Source: Acinetobacter sp. XS-4
GTDB lineage: Bacteria > Pseudomonadota > Gammaproteobacteria > Pseudomonadales > Moraxellaceae
Reading direction: 5' to 3'
Length of the DNA: 64,000 nt
Assembly: GCF_023920705.1 (NCBI RefSeq)
Contig: NZ_CP094657.1
Location: 3,596,001 to 3,660,000 of the forward strand
The notes below the pieces were generated by a model that ran no database searches, had not been told where the DNA came from, and saw nothing but the letters and a program-made list of their open reading frames with translations. A program made the position numbers and the translations under genes. Positions 47,508 through 58,210 of the stretch are shown here, in pieces (within the stretch, counting starts at the first letter, position 1; every line of letters starts with the position of its first letter).

Positions 47508-48710
47508 GTGGCTATATCAGTATTAGTTATCAATTGCGGCTCTTCATCTATTAAATACGCGCTGGTTTCAGAGCGTCGTGAAGACCGTATTTACGGTTTA
47601 GCAGAAAACTTAGGGGCAGCTGACGCTCGTATTAAGGGAGTTACAGTTGGTGGTGAACCACTGGAACTTTCAATTCCTTATGCTGACCATGCCAAAGCTT
47701 TAGAAACTTTACTTGCACGTCTTGCCAACTACAAACCGCAAGCAATCGGACATCGTGTTGTACACGGCGGCAGTTTAACCAAAGCAGAATTACTCACTCC
47801 TGAAATTATTGAACGTATTCGTGCGGCAACACCCCTGGCTCCGCTTCATAACCCCGCACATTTAATTGGTATTGACGCAACCGTACGCCTATTTCCTGAA
47901 TTACCTCAAGTTGCCGTATTTGATACTGCATTCCATCAAACCATGCCAGCGCATGCATATCGCTATGCAATTCCTAAGTTTTTATATACTGACCACAACG
48001 TCCGCCGTTATGGCTTCCATGGTACAAGCCACGCCTATGTATCTGACAAAGCAAGTGAGCTCGCAGGTAACCTGAAAAAAGGTGGATGGTTAACAGCACA
48101 TCTAGGAAACGGCAGCTCAACTTGCGCAGTATGGAATGGACAAAGTGTTGATACCTCTATGGGCCTTACTCCGCTTGAAGGTGTGGTAATGGGGACGCGT
48201 AGTGGTGACGTCGACCCAAGTCTACATAGCTTCCTGGCTAAAAATCTTGGTTGGGACTTGGCTAAAATTGATAAAGTTTTAAATAACGAAAGTGGCTTAC
48301 TAGGCTTATCGCAATTATCTAATGACATGCGTACAGTGATTGAAGCTGCTGAAAATGGCAATGAAGATGCTTGTCTTGCAATTGAAGTGTTTAGCTATCG
48401 CCTAGCAAAATCACTTGCTGCATTAAGCTGTGGCTTACCAACTTTGGATGGCTTAATCTTTACTGGTGGTATTGGCGAAAACTCAGCTTATATTCGTGAA
48501 AAAACCTTAGCGTATTTACCTCATTTTGGTTTACAGCTTGATAAAGATCAAAACAATAACTTAAAACGTGGCACTGAAGGCCGAATCGATAATGGAAATG
48601 GTCCTCAAATTTGGGTCATTCCAACAGATGAAGAAGGCCGTATTGCCAAAGAAACTCGTCAAGTTGTAGAAGCGGCAGAAAATGCAGCATCTGTAGCAAG
48701 CCTTGCTTAA
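47508..48710 (+). CDS. ackA: Acetate kinase
   Basis: AckA interconverts acetyl phosphate and acetate with ATP. The 400-residue enzyme starts with [15 protein letters not shown] and has the signatures [12 protein letters not shown] and [10 protein letters not shown]. The start is GTG 47508; no good ribosome-binding site lies in front (GGA is 18 bases away), and no ATG is available in frame. It forms an operon with pta 41 bases downstream. Confidence 0.94.
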   Translation: MAISVLVINCGSSSIKYALVSERREDRIYGLAENLGAADARIKGVTVGGEPLELSIPYADHAKALETLLARLANYKPQAIGHRVVHGGSLTKAELLTPEIIERIRAATPLAPLHNPAHLIGIDATVRLFPELPQVAVFDTAFHQTMPAHAYRYAIPKFLYTDHNVRRYGFHGTSHAYVSDKASELAGNLKKGGWLTAHLGNGSSTCAVWNGQSVDTSMGLTPLEGVVMGTRSGDVDPSLHSFLAKNLGWDLAKIDKVLNNESGLLGLSQLSNDMRTVIEAAENGNEDACLAIEVFSYRLAKSLAALSCGLPTLDGLIFTGGIGENSAYIREKTLAYLPHFGLQLDKDQNNNLKRGTEGRIDNGNGPQIWVIPTDEEGRIAKETRQVVEAAENAASVASLA

Positions 48711-48751
48711 TTAGAGCTCAGCGAAAACTCGATATTTATTTATAGGTTTAT

Positions 48752-50896
48752 ATGAATACAATTTTATTGATTCCTACAGGCGAAGGGGTTGGCTTAACCT
48801 CTGCCTGCTTAGGCATGATTTACGCACTTGATTGTAACGGGATTAAAGCAGGCTTTTTAAAACCATTTTCTCAAGAAGACCAAGAGCATCTTGACCGAAC
48901 CACTTCATTATTTGGTCATCTATTTCAAAGTAAAACTGTTCAATCTATTTCGCATGAAAAATTAACTCAGCTTATTGCCGCTGGGGAAGTAGATGAATTA
49001 CTTGAAGAAGCTGTTAGTCTTCACCGTAGCGTTGCAGCAGACCATGATGTCATTATTGTGGAGGGCTTATTACCTAACGGACAAGACCACTTCGCCAGTG
49101 AACTCAATGCAAGTCTTGCTCAAGCGCTTGATGCAGAAGTCGTATTGGTCAGTACAGCAGATATTCAAAACCCGAAAAAAGCCGCAGAAAAAGTAGATGC
49201 TCATTTACGTCAATTTGGCGGCGCAGCTTCAAATCGTACTGCTGGCGTACTCTTTATGCGTACCCGTGGATTAACTGAAGAAACAGCACAAATTCCTGTT
49301 GCGTTTGATCCATCGTTACGACCGACTGAAGAAATCGCAAAATTTACAACCGAACTGCAAAAATATAATCGTTATTTCGGTTCCAGCGATTTACCAATCA
49401 TTGGTTTAGTCCCATTTAGTAACACGCTAAGCGTACCGAGAACTCTCGATATTGCAAATGTCATTGATGGGCAATGGGTACATCAAGGTGAAGCGAAAAC
49501 ACGTCGTATTTTGCATTCGAGTTTAATTGCGTCAAGCATTGAATATGAACTAAACAAGTTCATTGCAGGCGAATTGATTATTAGCGCGTCTGAGCGTACC
49601 GATGTTTTACTCGCAAGTAGTTTAGCAACCAGCAATGGTATTCCTCTAGCAGGTTTAGTACTTACAGAACGAGAAGCGCCGGCACCAGAGCTTTTAGAGT
49701 TTTGTCAAAGTGCGATTAAACAAGGGTTGCCGATTTTACACACCCGTTTAAACACACTTGAAACTGCTCAGCGTTTATCTAATTTTGGCAATGAAATTCC
49801 AACAGATGATACTGAACGTGCCGAGCAAGTAACCCGTTTTGTTTCAAGTCATATTGATGTCGAATGGCTTAAGCAGCACAGCAACAATGCTGCTACCCCT
49901 CGCCTGTCACCATCGGCTTTCCGTCACGAACTGGTACAAAAATCGATTGCAGCAAAAAAACGGATTGTACTGCCTGAAGGTGATGAACCACGCACGATTC
50001 AAGCTGCGGCAATTTGTCAGGCACGCGGTATTGCTGACTGTATTTTGCTGGCTAAACCAGATGTAGTACAGGATGTTGCAAAAGCTCGTGGTATTGAATT
50101 ACCTGCTGAATTAGCAATTGTTGACCCTGATAGTATTCGTGACCAATACGTTGCATCAATGGTTGAGCTACGTAAAGGTAAACTCAACGAGCTTCAAGCA
50201 AAAGAACAGCTTCAAGATACTGTTGTACTTGGCACCATGATGCTAGCTTTAGACGAAGTCGATGGCTTAGTTTCAGGTGCTGTACACACCACGGCAAATA
50301 CGGTTCGCCCAGCATTTCAGCTCATCAAAACAGCCCCTGATTATTCACTGGTTTCATCTATATTCTTTATGCTTTTACCAGATGAAGTCTATGTCTACGG
50401 TGACTGTGCAATTAACCCAGACCCAACAGCAGAACAACTTGCTGAAATTGCAATTCAGTCTGCTGATTCAGCGAAAGCATTTGGAATTGACCCGCGTATT
50501 GCCATGATCAGCTATTCAACTGGTACTTCTGGAACAGGTGCAGATGTTGAAAAAGTACAGCAAGCAACTCAAATTGCTCAACAACGTCGCCCTGACTTAC
50601 TGATTGATGGCCCACTTCAATACGATGCAGCTTCAGTTGAAAGTGTGGGACGTCAAAAAGCACCAGACTCACGTGTTGCTGGTCGTGCAAATGTATTTAT
50701 TTTCCCAGATTTAAATACGGGTAATACCACTTACAAAGCGGTACAGCGTGCTGCAAATGTTGTAAGTGTAGGACCAATGCTGCAAGGTCTAAACAAACCA
50801 GTTAATGACTTGTCTCGAGGTGCATTGGTAGATGACATCGTCTTTACTATTGCGTTAACAGCAATTCAGGCCGAGCAGCAAGCCGCTGCCAAATAA
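48752..50896 (+). CDS. pta: Phosphate acetyltransferase
   Basis: Pta converts acetyl-CoA to acetyl phosphate. The 714-residue long form has a BioD-like P-loop-derived N-terminal domain (residues 1 to about 220), a DRTGG-type middle domain (220-340) and the catalytic C-terminal domain (about 385-710) with VLPEGDEPRT, STGTSGTGAD and FPDLNTGNTTYKAVQR. It is paired with ackA. Confidence 0.95.
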   Translation: MNTILLIPTGEGVGLTSACLGMIYALDCNGIKAGFLKPFSQEDQEHLDRTTSLFGHLFQSKTVQSISHEKLTQLIAAGEVDELLEEAVSLHRSVAADHDVIIVEGLLPNGQDHFASELNASLAQALDAEVVLVSTADIQNPKKAAEKVDAHLRQFGGAASNRTAGVLFMRTRGLTEETAQIPVAFDPSLRPTEEIAKFTTELQKYNRYFGSSDLPIIGLVPFSNTLSVPRTLDIANVIDGQWVHQGEAKTRRILHSSLIASSIEYELNKFIAGELIISASERTDVLLASSLATSNGIPLAGLVLTEREAPAPELLEFCQSAIKQGLPILHTRLNTLETAQRLSNFGNEIPTDDTERAEQVTRFVSSHIDVEWLKQHSNNAATPRLSPSAFRHELVQKSIAAKKRIVLPEGDEPRTIQAAAICQARGIADCILLAKPDVVQDVAKARGIELPAELAIVDPDSIRDQYVASMVELRKGKLNELQAKEQLQDTVVLGTMMLALDEVDGLVSGAVHTTANTVRPAFQLIKTAPDYSLVSSIFFMLLPDEVYVYGDCAINPDPTAEQLAEIAIQSADSAKAFGIDPRIAMISYSTGTSGTGADVEKVQQATQIAQQRRPDLLIDGPLQYDAASVESVGRQKAPDSRVAGRANVFIFPDLNTGNTTYKAVQRAANVVSVGPMLQGLNKPVNDLSRGALVDDIVFTIALTAIQAEQQAAAK

Positions 50897-50926
50897 TTAA
50901 TATAATTTTATCCAGTTCTACCTCTC

Positions 50927-50958
50927 GCCATTTGATGTCCGCTCAAATGGCTTTTTTT
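50927..50958 (+). terminator. Terminator of ackA-pta
   Basis: GCCATTTGA and TCAAATGGC pair around TGTCCGC, followed by seven T residues. Confidence 0.9.
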
Positions 50959-51079
50959 ATTTTAGTCACTCAAAAATAAATAATTTTCCAATTTCTGACG
51001 TTTAAATCACTTCAATATCTTCTTATGCGACTTTCGGTCAAAAGATCAACCAATCTCCCACAACACTGTATTTTTGTCA

Positions 51080-51085
51080 TATAAT
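51080..51085 (+). promoter_or_regulatory. Probable -10 box for the fumarase gene
   Basis: A perfect TATAAT 41 bases upstream of the start codon. No strong -35 is seen at the right distance. Confidence 0.4.
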
Positions 51086-51126
51086 TTAGCCCGCTAGCTA
51101 ACAGCCCGCTCAAGAGATTTTCTGGT

Positions 51127-52653
51127 ATGACAACGATTATCAAACAAGATGACTTGATTACATCGATCAAGGACGCCCTACAGTTTATTTCGTACTATCA
51201 CCCGCAAGACTTTATCCAAGCGATGAGCCGTGCTTATGATCGCGAAGAAAACCAAGCTGCAAAGGATGCAATTGCACAGATTCTAATTAACTCTCGCATG
51301 TGTGCGGAAGGTCATCGTCCAATTTGCCAAGACACTGGTATTGTTAACGTTTTCCTTGAAGTGGGCTTAGATGTTAAATTTGATTTAACAATGAGCTTAG
51401 ACGATGCAGTAAATGAAGGTGTTCGCCAAGGTTACCTTGAAAACAGCAACGTTCTTCGCGCATCTGTACTTGCAGATCCAGCATTTGGTCGCAAAAATAC
51501 AAAAGATAATACCCCTGCTGTAATTCACTACAAACTCGTTCCGGGTAACAAAGTAGATATTACTGTTGCTGCTAAAGGTGGCGGTTCAGAAAACAAATCT
51601 AAACTTGCGATGCTTAACCCATCTGACTCGATTGTTGACTGGGTACTTAAAACTGTTCCAACTATGGGTGCAGGCTGGTGTCCTCCAGGTATGCTCGGTA
51701 TTGGTATTGGTGGTACTGCTGAAAAAGCCATGATGCTTGCTAAAGAAGCGCTCATGGAAGAAATTAACATGGACGAATTACTTCGCCGTGGACCAGAGAA
51801 CAAAATCGAAGAACTTCGTATCGAAATCTTTGAAAAAGTAAACGCACTTGGTATTGGTGCTCAAGGTCTTGGCGGTTTAACGACTGTTCTTGATATTAAA
51901 ATTAAAGATTACCCATGTCATGCTGCTGGTAAACCAGTAGGTATGATTCCTAACTGTGCTGCAACTCGTCACGCTCACTTCCAGCTTGATGGTTCAGGTG
52001 TAGCTCATATTCATGCACCAAAACTTGAAGATTACCCATCTGTAACTTGGGATTCTTCAAAATCTAAACGCGTAAACCTTGATACCATTACTCAAGAAGA
52101 AATGGATTCTTGGAAACCAGGTGATACATTACTTCTTAGCGGAACAATGTACACAGGTCGTGATGCTGCTCACAAACGTATGGTTGAAATGATCGACAAT
52201 GGTGAAGAATTACCAGTTGATCTTAAGGGTAAGTTTATTTACTACGTAGGCCCTGTTGATCCAGTGGGTGATGAAGTCGTTGGTCCTGCGGGTCCTACAA
52301 CTGCAACACGTATGGATAAATTCACACGTAAAGTATTAGAACATACTGGTCTATTCGGTATGATCGGTAAAGCTGACCGTGGTCCTACAGCAATTGAAGC
52401 AATCAAAGACAACAAAGCAACTTATTTAATGGCAGTTGGTGGTGCGGCTTACCTCGTATCTAAAGCTGTTCGCGAAGCTGAAGTTGTTGCGTTTGCAGAC
52501 TTAGGTATGGAAGCAATCTACAAATTCGTAGTTGAAGATATGCCTGTTTCTGTTGCAGTTGATGTAAACGGTACATCAATTCATGCCATTGCTCCAAAAA
52601 TCTGGCAAGCAAAAATTGGAAAAATTCCAGTAGTCGACGCTGCGGCAGGCTAA
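51127..52653 (+). CDS. Fumarate hydratase, class I (Fe-S)
   Basis: This 508-residue enzyme of the fumarase A/B type interconverts fumarate and malate using an oxygen-labile [4Fe-4S] cluster. The N-terminal alpha domain has RPICQDTGIVNV and the KGGGSENKS motif, and the C-terminal beta domain has LSGTMYTGRDAAHKR. It is a fusion of the two subunits found separately in some organisms. The gene is monocistronic with its own terminator. Confidence 0.93.
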   Translation: MTTIIKQDDLITSIKDALQFISYYHPQDFIQAMSRAYDREENQAAKDAIAQILINSRMCAEGHRPICQDTGIVNVFLEVGLDVKFDLTMSLDDAVNEGVRQGYLENSNVLRASVLADPAFGRKNTKDNTPAVIHYKLVPGNKVDITVAAKGGGSENKSKLAMLNPSDSIVDWVLKTVPTMGAGWCPPGMLGIGIGGTAEKAMMLAKEALMEEINMDELLRRGPENKIEELRIEIFEKVNALGIGAQGLGGLTTVLDIKIKDYPCHAAGKPVGMIPNCAATRHAHFQLDGSGVAHIHAPKLEDYPSVTWDSSKSKRVNLDTITQEEMDSWKPGDTLLLSGTMYTGRDAAHKRMVEMIDNGEELPVDLKGKFIYYVGPVDPVGDEVVGPAGPTTATRMDKFTRKVLEHTGLFGMIGKADRGPTAIEAIKDNKATYLMAVGGAAYLVSKAVREAEVVAFADLGMEAIYKFVVEDMPVSVAVDVNGTSIHAIAPKIWQAKIGKIPVVDAAAG

Positions 52654-52658
52654 TCAAG

Positions 52659-52685
52659 AAAAGCACCGAATTCGGTGCTTTTTTT
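52659..52685 (+). terminator. Terminator of the fumarase gene
   Basis: AAGCACCGAATTCGGTGCTT is a perfect palindrome (52661-52680), followed by a T-run. Confidence 0.85.
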
Positions 52686-52795
52686 ATGCATTCTTTTTTT
52701 ATTTTAAAATCTGAAAAGAATTGTAACAATTACTTCTTCAATCTGTGCTATTAATAAATGCACTCTCTCGCCATATATTGAATATAGGTCATTTC

Positions 52796-53350
52796 ATGAC
52801 TATTCGCCCTATTCTTAAAAATCTTTCAATCAGCCTCTGCTTAAGCTGTATTACGACAAGTTTATTTGCTTCTCCTGCCAAATTAAGTTCCGTCAAAGAA
52901 CTCATGCAAATGAGCCAAATTGATTACCTACTTAAAGAATCAATTAATGAATTAACGCCTTACTATGATCAACAGGCAGAACAGATTGTTAGTAATATCA
53001 CAGGCATCAAAACTTTAGGTCCAAAAGAAAAAGAGGCCGCGAAAAAGTTAGGTTTACTCTTAAAAGATTCGAGCAATCAACTCATTAGCAATCCTAAAAC
53101 CACCCAAGCCTTACAAGATATTTACTTAAAGACATATTCTGAAGAAGAAATTCAGGCAAATTTGAAGTTTTTAAAAACCCCAGAAGGCCAATCAATTACA
53201 CGTAAAAACGTACAGATTATGGGGCAAATTTCAGAATATATGATGGAGTTGGGACAACAAACCTTTAATGACCCTAAAGCAAGGGATCATATGCAAGAAG
53301 AGATGCTTAAAATTCTTGCCCCACTCATGAAAGATAAAGAAAAGTCTTAA
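52796..53350 (+). CDS. DUF2059-like exported protein
   Basis: The 184-residue protein has a signal peptide (about 1-25, SLFA before SPAK) and then an all-helical domain with the DUF2059-like pattern: LLKDSSNQL and EEEIQANLKFLKTPEGQSITRK. The frame is open 17 codons upstream, but ATG 52796 puts a proper signal peptide at the start. Periplasmic; function unknown. Confidence 0.78.
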   Translation: MTIRPILKNLSISLCLSCITTSLFASPAKLSSVKELMQMSQIDYLLKESINELTPYYDQQAEQIVSNITGIKTLGPKEKEAAKKLGLLLKDSSNQLISNPKTTQALQDIYLKTYSEEEIQANLKFLKTPEGQSITRKNVQIMGQISEYMMELGQQTFNDPKARDHMQEEMLKILAPLMKDKEKS

Positions 53351-53374
53351 CTTTTCTTTATCTTTTGTAGGCCA

Positions 53375-54091
53375 TTACCAAGTTAAAGGATTCCATAATT
53401 TAAATGGCTTAATCAGATGTACATCTGACTTTTCATCATATTTGGCTGGCTTTAATTCTTGTGGTTTATGACGTATTTTTCCTGAAGCATCTTCAGCGAC
53501 AAAGTTGTAGCTAGAAGATTTCAACTCTGTAAATGCAATTTCTCTACGTCCAATATTATCTTGCATTAACATAAATGGGCCAGTGTGTTCACCACGGTCC
53601 ATTTTGTTCTCTTCATCATATTTCAAATAATAAGACGTTCCAGCCTCAACAGTGATATCCATATATTTCGGTTCTTGAAAATGAATACCCAGTAAAGGGC
53701 GGCTCGCAGAAAGACGATAAGTCCCTGCTGGTAATTCAATCCAGTAATAATGATTATGTAGTAGGCTCGGAATGCGCTTGCCATTCACAAAAAGGTTAAT
53801 CGCAGCGATTTCCTGACGATTCCATTTCGTGTCTGGTCGATAAAGATAAACTACCGCAGCTTGTGCATTTTGTGGCTTGACTGGAGCAAAGGTCTGTCCC
53901 AACTTTTGATTGACCCAACCACCTACAGCAAAACCACCCACATGATATTGATCAAATAAACCTGGTTCTTTTTCAACATCAAATTTAGGTAAGGTTGCTG
54001 TCAATTCACCCGTATTTTTTTCTAAATGAGATGAACTTTGACAGCCCACAAACAGTCCGGCACAGCACAAAGATACGATTAAATAACGCAT
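53375..54091 (-). CDS. DUF2846-like lipoprotein
   Basis: The 238-residue protein has a lipoprotein signal with lipobox FVGC (Cys17) and a beta-rich domain with VYLYRPDTKWNRQE, LHNHYYWIELPAGTYRL and an ITVEAGTSYYLKY segment, the DUF2846 pattern. GAGG precedes ATG 54091; a TTG at 54103 is less likely. It is convergent with the DUF2059-like gene. Function unknown. Confidence 0.8.
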   Translation of the reverse strand: MRYLIVSLCCAGLFVGCQSSSHLEKNTGELTATLPKFDVEKEPGLFDQYHVGGFAVGGWVNQKLGQTFAPVKPQNAQAAVVYLYRPDTKWNRQEIAAINLFVNGKRIPSLLHNHYYWIELPAGTYRLSASRPLLGIHFQEPKYMDITVEAGTSYYLKYDEENKMDRGEHTGPFMLMQDNIGRREIAFTELKSSSYNFVAEDASGKIRHKPQELKPAKYDEKSDVHLIKPFKLWNPLTW

Positions 54092-54192
54092 GGCATCCCT
54101 CAAAGCGTTTTGTTTTTGATTTATTTTTTACAACGCAAAACTATGCGTATTTTGTATTTTTAAGATTAACACCACGCACATAAATTGAAAAC

Positions 54193-54230
54193 AAAAAAAG
54201 CATGAATCACTAGCGCGATTCATGCTTTTT
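54193..54230 (-). terminator. Terminator of clpX
   Basis: AAAAAGCATGAATC and GATTCATGCTTTTT pair perfectly (14 bp) around an eight-base loop. An A-run lies on the left, so the minus strand ends in T residues. Confidence 0.9.
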
Positions 54231-54243
54231 AGATGAATGAAAT

Positions 54244-55557
54244 CTATGCAGACTTCGAATCAATAACCTTTAAATCTGCCTTAGCAACACTTTCATGCGT
54301 TACAGCTTCTTTAGGTTGACGCTCTGCTTTATAAACAGGTTCTGCTTCACCATTAATTACCGCCTCATTAATGATGACTGTTCCCACATCATTACGGCTT
54401 GGTAAATCGTACATGGTTTCAAGCAGTACGTTTTCCATAATAGAACGTAGACCACGCGCACCCGTATTACGTTCAAGTGCTTTCTTCGCAATAGCACGCA
54501 ATGCAGAATCTTCAAAGATCAGATCAACATTTTCCATAGTGAAAAGATATTGATACTGGCGAGTTAATGCATTTTTTGGCTCAGTCAAAATTTGCATTAA
54601 TGCTTCTTCATCCAACTCTTCAAGTGTCGCAATCACTGGTAAACGACCAATGAACTCTGGAATTAAACCAAATTTCACTAAGTCGGTTGGCTCAACCTGA
54701 CGGAACAATTCAGCAAGTTTTTTGGTTTCATCTTTGTTTTTAACATCAGCTGTAAAACCAATACCGCCTTTCTCTTGACGCTGCTGTACAATTTTTTCCA
54801 AACCAGAAAATGCACCACCACAAATAAACAAGATATTCGAAGTGTCAATTTGGATAAACTCTTGCTGCGGATGCTTACGTCCACCTTGCGGAGGAATAGA
54901 AGCCACTGTACCTTCAATCATTTTTAACAATGCTTGCTGTACGCCTTCACCAGAAACATCACGCGTAATTGACGGGTTTTCAGATTTACGAGTAATCTTG
55001 TCAATTTCGTCAATATAGATAATACCCTTCTGAGCTTTCTCTACATCGTAGTCCGCTTTTTGCAAAAGTTTTTGTACAATATTTTCAACATCTTCGCCCA
55101 CATAACCAGCTTCGGTTAATGTCGTTGCATCTGCCATTGCAAATGGAACGTCTAAAAGGCGAGCCAATGTTTGCGCAAGTAAAGTTTTACCCGAACCTGT
55201 AGGTCCAATCAGTAGAATGTTACTTTTAGCAATTTCTACTTCTTTAGACACATGGCCATTATGACCAACTTTTAGGCGTTTATAATGGTTATAAACCGCA
55301 ACAGATAACGTCTTTTTGGCAAGATCTTGACCAATTACATATTGATCAAGCGCAGCACGTATTTCATGTGGTTTTGGCAATGCCTTACTCGCCCAGTCCC
55401 CTGCTTCAACCTGTTGGCTGGTTTGTACAAGGTCTAAGCAGACATCCACACATTCATTACAAATATATGCGTCCTCACCTGCAATCAGTTTCCCGACTTC
55501 AGACTGCGTTTTACCGCAAAATGAACAATGTTTTTGTCCTTGAGGATGTTCGGACAT
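54244..55557 (-). CDS. clpX: ATP-dependent Clp protease ATP-binding subunit ClpX
   Basis: ClpX is a hexameric AAA+ unfoldase that feeds tagged proteins to ClpP. The 437-residue protein has the N-terminal zinc-binding domain (CSFCGK and CNECVDVC), Walker A GPTGSGKT, the pore loop AGYVGEDVE and Walker B IIYIDEID. The ATG at 55557 follows GGAG and is preferred over a GTG two codons earlier. It lies about 105 bases after clpP, with a gap that may hold its own promoter. Confidence 0.96.
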   Translation of the reverse strand: MSEHPQGQKHCSFCGKTQSEVGKLIAGEDAYICNECVDVCLDLVQTSQQVEAGDWASKALPKPHEIRAALDQYVIGQDLAKKTLSVAVYNHYKRLKVGHNGHVSKEVEIAKSNILLIGPTGSGKTLLAQTLARLLDVPFAMADATTLTEAGYVGEDVENIVQKLLQKADYDVEKAQKGIIYIDEIDKITRKSENPSITRDVSGEGVQQALLKMIEGTVASIPPQGGRKHPQQEFIQIDTSNILFICGGAFSGLEKIVQQRQEKGGIGFTADVKNKDETKKLAELFRQVEPTDLVKFGLIPEFIGRLPVIATLEELDEEALMQILTEPKNALTRQYQYLFTMENVDLIFEDSALRAIAKKALERNTGARGLRSIMENVLLETMYDLPSRNDVGTVIINEAVINGEAEPVYKAERQPKEAVTHESVAKADLKVIDSKSA

Positions 55558-55662
55558 ATTCACTCCACAAATAGAATCTTAAATATTAGGGCAAGATGCA
55601 CTGCATAAATAACTAAATGGAGATCTTTTTCAACATCTCAAGTTATTTATATAAGAAGGTCC

Positions 55663-56268
55663 TTATGGACGCTTACTTAACACCTGATCAACCAAACCAT
55701 ATTCTTTAGCAGACTGTGCTGTCATAAAGTTATCACGGTCGGTATCACGAGCAACTGTTTCGTAGTCTTGACCACTGTGCTCTGCCATTAAGCGGTTTAA
55801 ACGTTCTTTAATAAATAGAATTTCACGCGCATGAATTTCAATATCTGATGCTTGACCACGGAAACCACCCAATGGTTGGTGAATCATGACACGGGCATTT
55901 TCTAAACAATAGCGTTTGCCTTTAGCACCAGCATTTAACAAGAATGCACCCATTGAAGCAGCTTGGCCCATACAATATGTCACGACATCAGGTTTAATAA
56001 ACTGCATCGTGTCATAAATAGCCATGCCCGCTGTCACAGATCCACCTGGAGAGTTGATATAAAGGTGGATATCTTTATCAGGGTTTTCAGCTTCTAAAAA
56101 CAACATTTGGGCAACAATTAGATTTGCCATGTTGTCTTCAACTTCACCTGTTAAAAAAATGACGCGCTCACGTAAAAGTCGTGAATAAATATCAAAAGAA
56201 CGTTCGCCGCGAGAAGATTGTTCAACCACAACAGGAACTAAAGCATTTTCAATTGTTGGAACATACAT
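55663..56268 (-). CDS. clpP: ATP-dependent Clp protease proteolytic subunit ClpP
   Basis: ClpP forms the 14-mer proteolytic chamber. The 201-residue protein has the catalytic triad Ser105 (QAASMGAF), His130 (VMIHQPLGG) and Asp179 (DTDRDN). The short N-terminus before the mature chain suggests limited processing. It is downstream of tig, the normal tig-clpP-clpX order. Confidence 0.96.
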   Translation of the reverse strand: MYVPTIENALVPVVVEQSSRGERSFDIYSRLLRERVIFLTGEVEDNMANLIVAQMLFLEAENPDKDIHLYINSPGGSVTAGMAIYDTMQFIKPDVVTYCMGQAASMGAFLLNAGAKGKRYCLENARVMIHQPLGGFRGQASDIEIHAREILFIKERLNRLMAEHSGQDYETVARDTDRDNFMTAQSAKEYGLVDQVLSKRP

Positions 56269-56420
56269 ACGTTATTTATTCCTAAATTTTTTGTGACTTA
56301 ACCTATGGCAACAATATGCGGGATAATTTCTCAAATTGCAAAAGGTTCGCACTGAAATATTATATTATTTATACCTAAGTACTTAATGTCGCACTCAAAT
56401 TAACCACATATTCAAAAACA

Positions 56421-56445
56421 AAAAAGGCGCCTAAAGCGCCTTTTT
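56421..56445 (-). terminator. Terminator of tig
   Basis: AAAAAGGCGC and GCGCCTTTTT pair perfectly around CTAAA. It lies just after the tig stop on the minus strand, so clpP probably has its own promoter in the following gap. Confidence 0.88.
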
Positions 56446-56461
56446 CTGACTTCTTAAAAGA

Positions 56462-57796
56462 TTAGCCCATACGGCGAGCTTGTTGTTCTTTTAACAAATC
56501 ATCATAAGATACAGCTTTGTCAGTCACTTTAGCAGCAGCTAAGATGTGATCAACAACTTGATCTTCTAATACAACTGCTTCGATTTGAGCACGTTGTTGA
56601 GCATCATTTTTGAAGTATTCAATCACTTCAGTTGGATCTTCGTAAGAAGAAGCCATGTCGTCGATGTAAGCATCAACGCGAGTTTGATCAACTTCAAGTT
56701 TAGCATCAGCTAAAACTTTGCTCACCAATACGCCAAGCTTAACAGAACGCTCTGCTTGCTCTTTGAACAATTCGTCAGGAAGCATGCTCTTGTCAAAAGA
56801 TTGTGCGCCTGCACCACCAAACTGTTGAGTGAATTGTTGAACCATTTGTTGACGTTGACGGTCAATTTCTTGAGCAACCATTGCAGTTGGAACTTCAACT
56901 TCGTTCGCAGCAACAAGTGCATCAAAAGCAGCTTGTTTAACTTGGTTACGTAAACCATTGCGAACTTCACGTTCCATATTCTTGCGAACGTCAGCTTTTA
57001 ATTTCTCAACGCCTTCTTCTTCAGTTACACCGAAGATTTTCAAGAATTCAGCATCAATTTCTGGAAGTTTTGATTTTTCAACTTGCTTCACAGTGATTTT
57101 GAACTGAGCTGCTTTACCAGCCAAGTTTTCAGCTTGGTAGTCTTCAGGGAAAGTAACGTCAATTACTTTCTCTTCACCAGCTTTCATGCCAACGATGCCG
57201 TCTTCAAAACCAGGAATCATACGGCCTGCACCTAATACGAGTTTAAAGTCTTCAGCAGAACCGCCTTCAAACTTTTCACCGTCGATAGTGCCTTCAAAGT
57301 CAAAAGTCACTTGCATGTCTTTTTTCGCCATGCCCTTGGTAACAGCCCAAGTTTGACGTTGCTTTTGCAAGTTTTCGATCATAGCATCAACGTCAGCATC
57401 TTTAATTTCAGCTGTTTTACGTTCAACTTCTAAACCGTCGAATGCTTGTACTGCAACTTCTGGATAAACTTCTACAGTCGCTTCAAAAACTAAAGCATCT
57501 TCTTTATGTTCAACTTTATCAATGTTCGGCATACCTACCGCATTGATTTTTTCTTGTTGAATTGCTTCAAAAACGCTATCACGAATGATGTCATTTACAA
57601 CTTCTTGATAAATGCCTGCACCATATTCGCGGCGAACAACGTTTTCAGGTACTTTACCTGGACGGAAGCCGTTGATCTTCACAGTTTTGGCAGTGCGTTT
57701 CAAACGAGCTTCAAATTGCTCGTTAATACGGCTCGTCGGTACAGAAACATTTAAACGACGGGCAACGCCCGAAACCGCTTCAGTCGTTACTTGCAT
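56462..57796 (-). CDS. tig: Trigger factor, ribosome-associated chaperone and prolyl isomerase
   Basis: Trigger factor binds nascent chains at the ribosome exit tunnel. The 444-residue protein has the ribosome-binding domain with [13 protein letters not shown] (about residues 41-53, a variant of the GFRxGKxP signature), the FKBP-type isomerase domain (about 155-240, [16 protein letters not shown]) and a C-terminal chaperone domain. It is first of tig-clpP-clpX. Confidence 0.96.
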   Translation of the reverse strand: MQVTTEAVSGVARRLNVSVPTSRINEQFEARLKRTAKTVKINGFRPGKVPENVVRREYGAGIYQEVVNDIIRDSVFEAIQQEKINAVGMPNIDKVEHKEDALVFEATVEVYPEVAVQAFDGLEVERKTAEIKDADVDAMIENLQKQRQTWAVTKGMAKKDMQVTFDFEGTIDGEKFEGGSAEDFKLVLGAGRMIPGFEDGIVGMKAGEEKVIDVTFPEDYQAENLAGKAAQFKITVKQVEKSKLPEIDAEFLKIFGVTEEEGVEKLKADVRKNMEREVRNGLRNQVKQAAFDALVAANEVEVPTAMVAQEIDRQRQQMVQQFTQQFGGAGAQSFDKSMLPDELFKEQAERSVKLGVLVSKVLADAKLEVDQTRVDAYIDDMASSYEDPTEVIEYFKNDAQQRAQIEAVVLEDQVVDHILAAAKVTDKAVSYDDLLKEQQARRMG

Positions 57797-57848
57797 GGCT
57801 TCCTCGATAAAAATTAGTGAGTAGGAACAGTTTTTTTAAAAGTGCTGT

Positions 57849-57876
57849 ATTATATGACAACTTTCAAGATATACAA
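57849..57876 (-). promoter_or_regulatory. Probable tig promoter
   Basis: On the minus strand: -35 TTGTAT (57876-57871), a 16-base spacer and a perfect -10 TATAAT (57854-57849), about 53 bases upstream of the tig start. Confidence 0.65.
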
Positions 57877-58158
57877 AATTAACCGACCACTTCATTTAAG
57901 TTATGGTCGTTATTGTCGTAAATTTCACAGTAATTTTATGATTCTTTAAATATTTTTCATAAAGCCTTAAGTAAAACTAATTTTTTAGTTATTCTTTATA
58001 AATCTAAAATTACAATCAAAAACTAAATTTAATCGCTTTTACAAACAATTACTAAGAATCAGTAGATTAGCTACATAAAAGCACAATTTACTATTCAATC
58101 ATTCACTTTGTCTTCACAATTCAATTGACAAATCCAATTAACACAAACTGTACATATA

Positions 58159-58180
58159 AATAAGAATTATTATTATTCGC
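58159..58180 (+). promoter_or_regulatory. Fur-box-like site upstream of the siderophore receptor gene
   Basis: Read on the minus strand the site is GAATAATAATAATTCTTATT, which fits the repeated NATWAT hexamers of a Fur box in 6-1-6 spacing with few mismatches. It lies 31 bases upstream of the receptor start, near the expected promoter. Iron repression by Fur is inferred. Confidence 0.6.
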
Positions 58181-58210
58181 ATAACCTTTTAGTTTTAGAG
58201 TCCTGAAGTC

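Larger units (their letters stand above)
57797..58210. other. Divergent region between tig and the siderophore receptor gene
   Basis: 414 very AT-rich bases. The tig promoter (57849-57876) lies at one end and a Fur-box-like sequence (58159-58180) at the other. The middle (about 57890-58140) shows no open frame, RNA gene or clear repeat. Confidence 0.5.
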
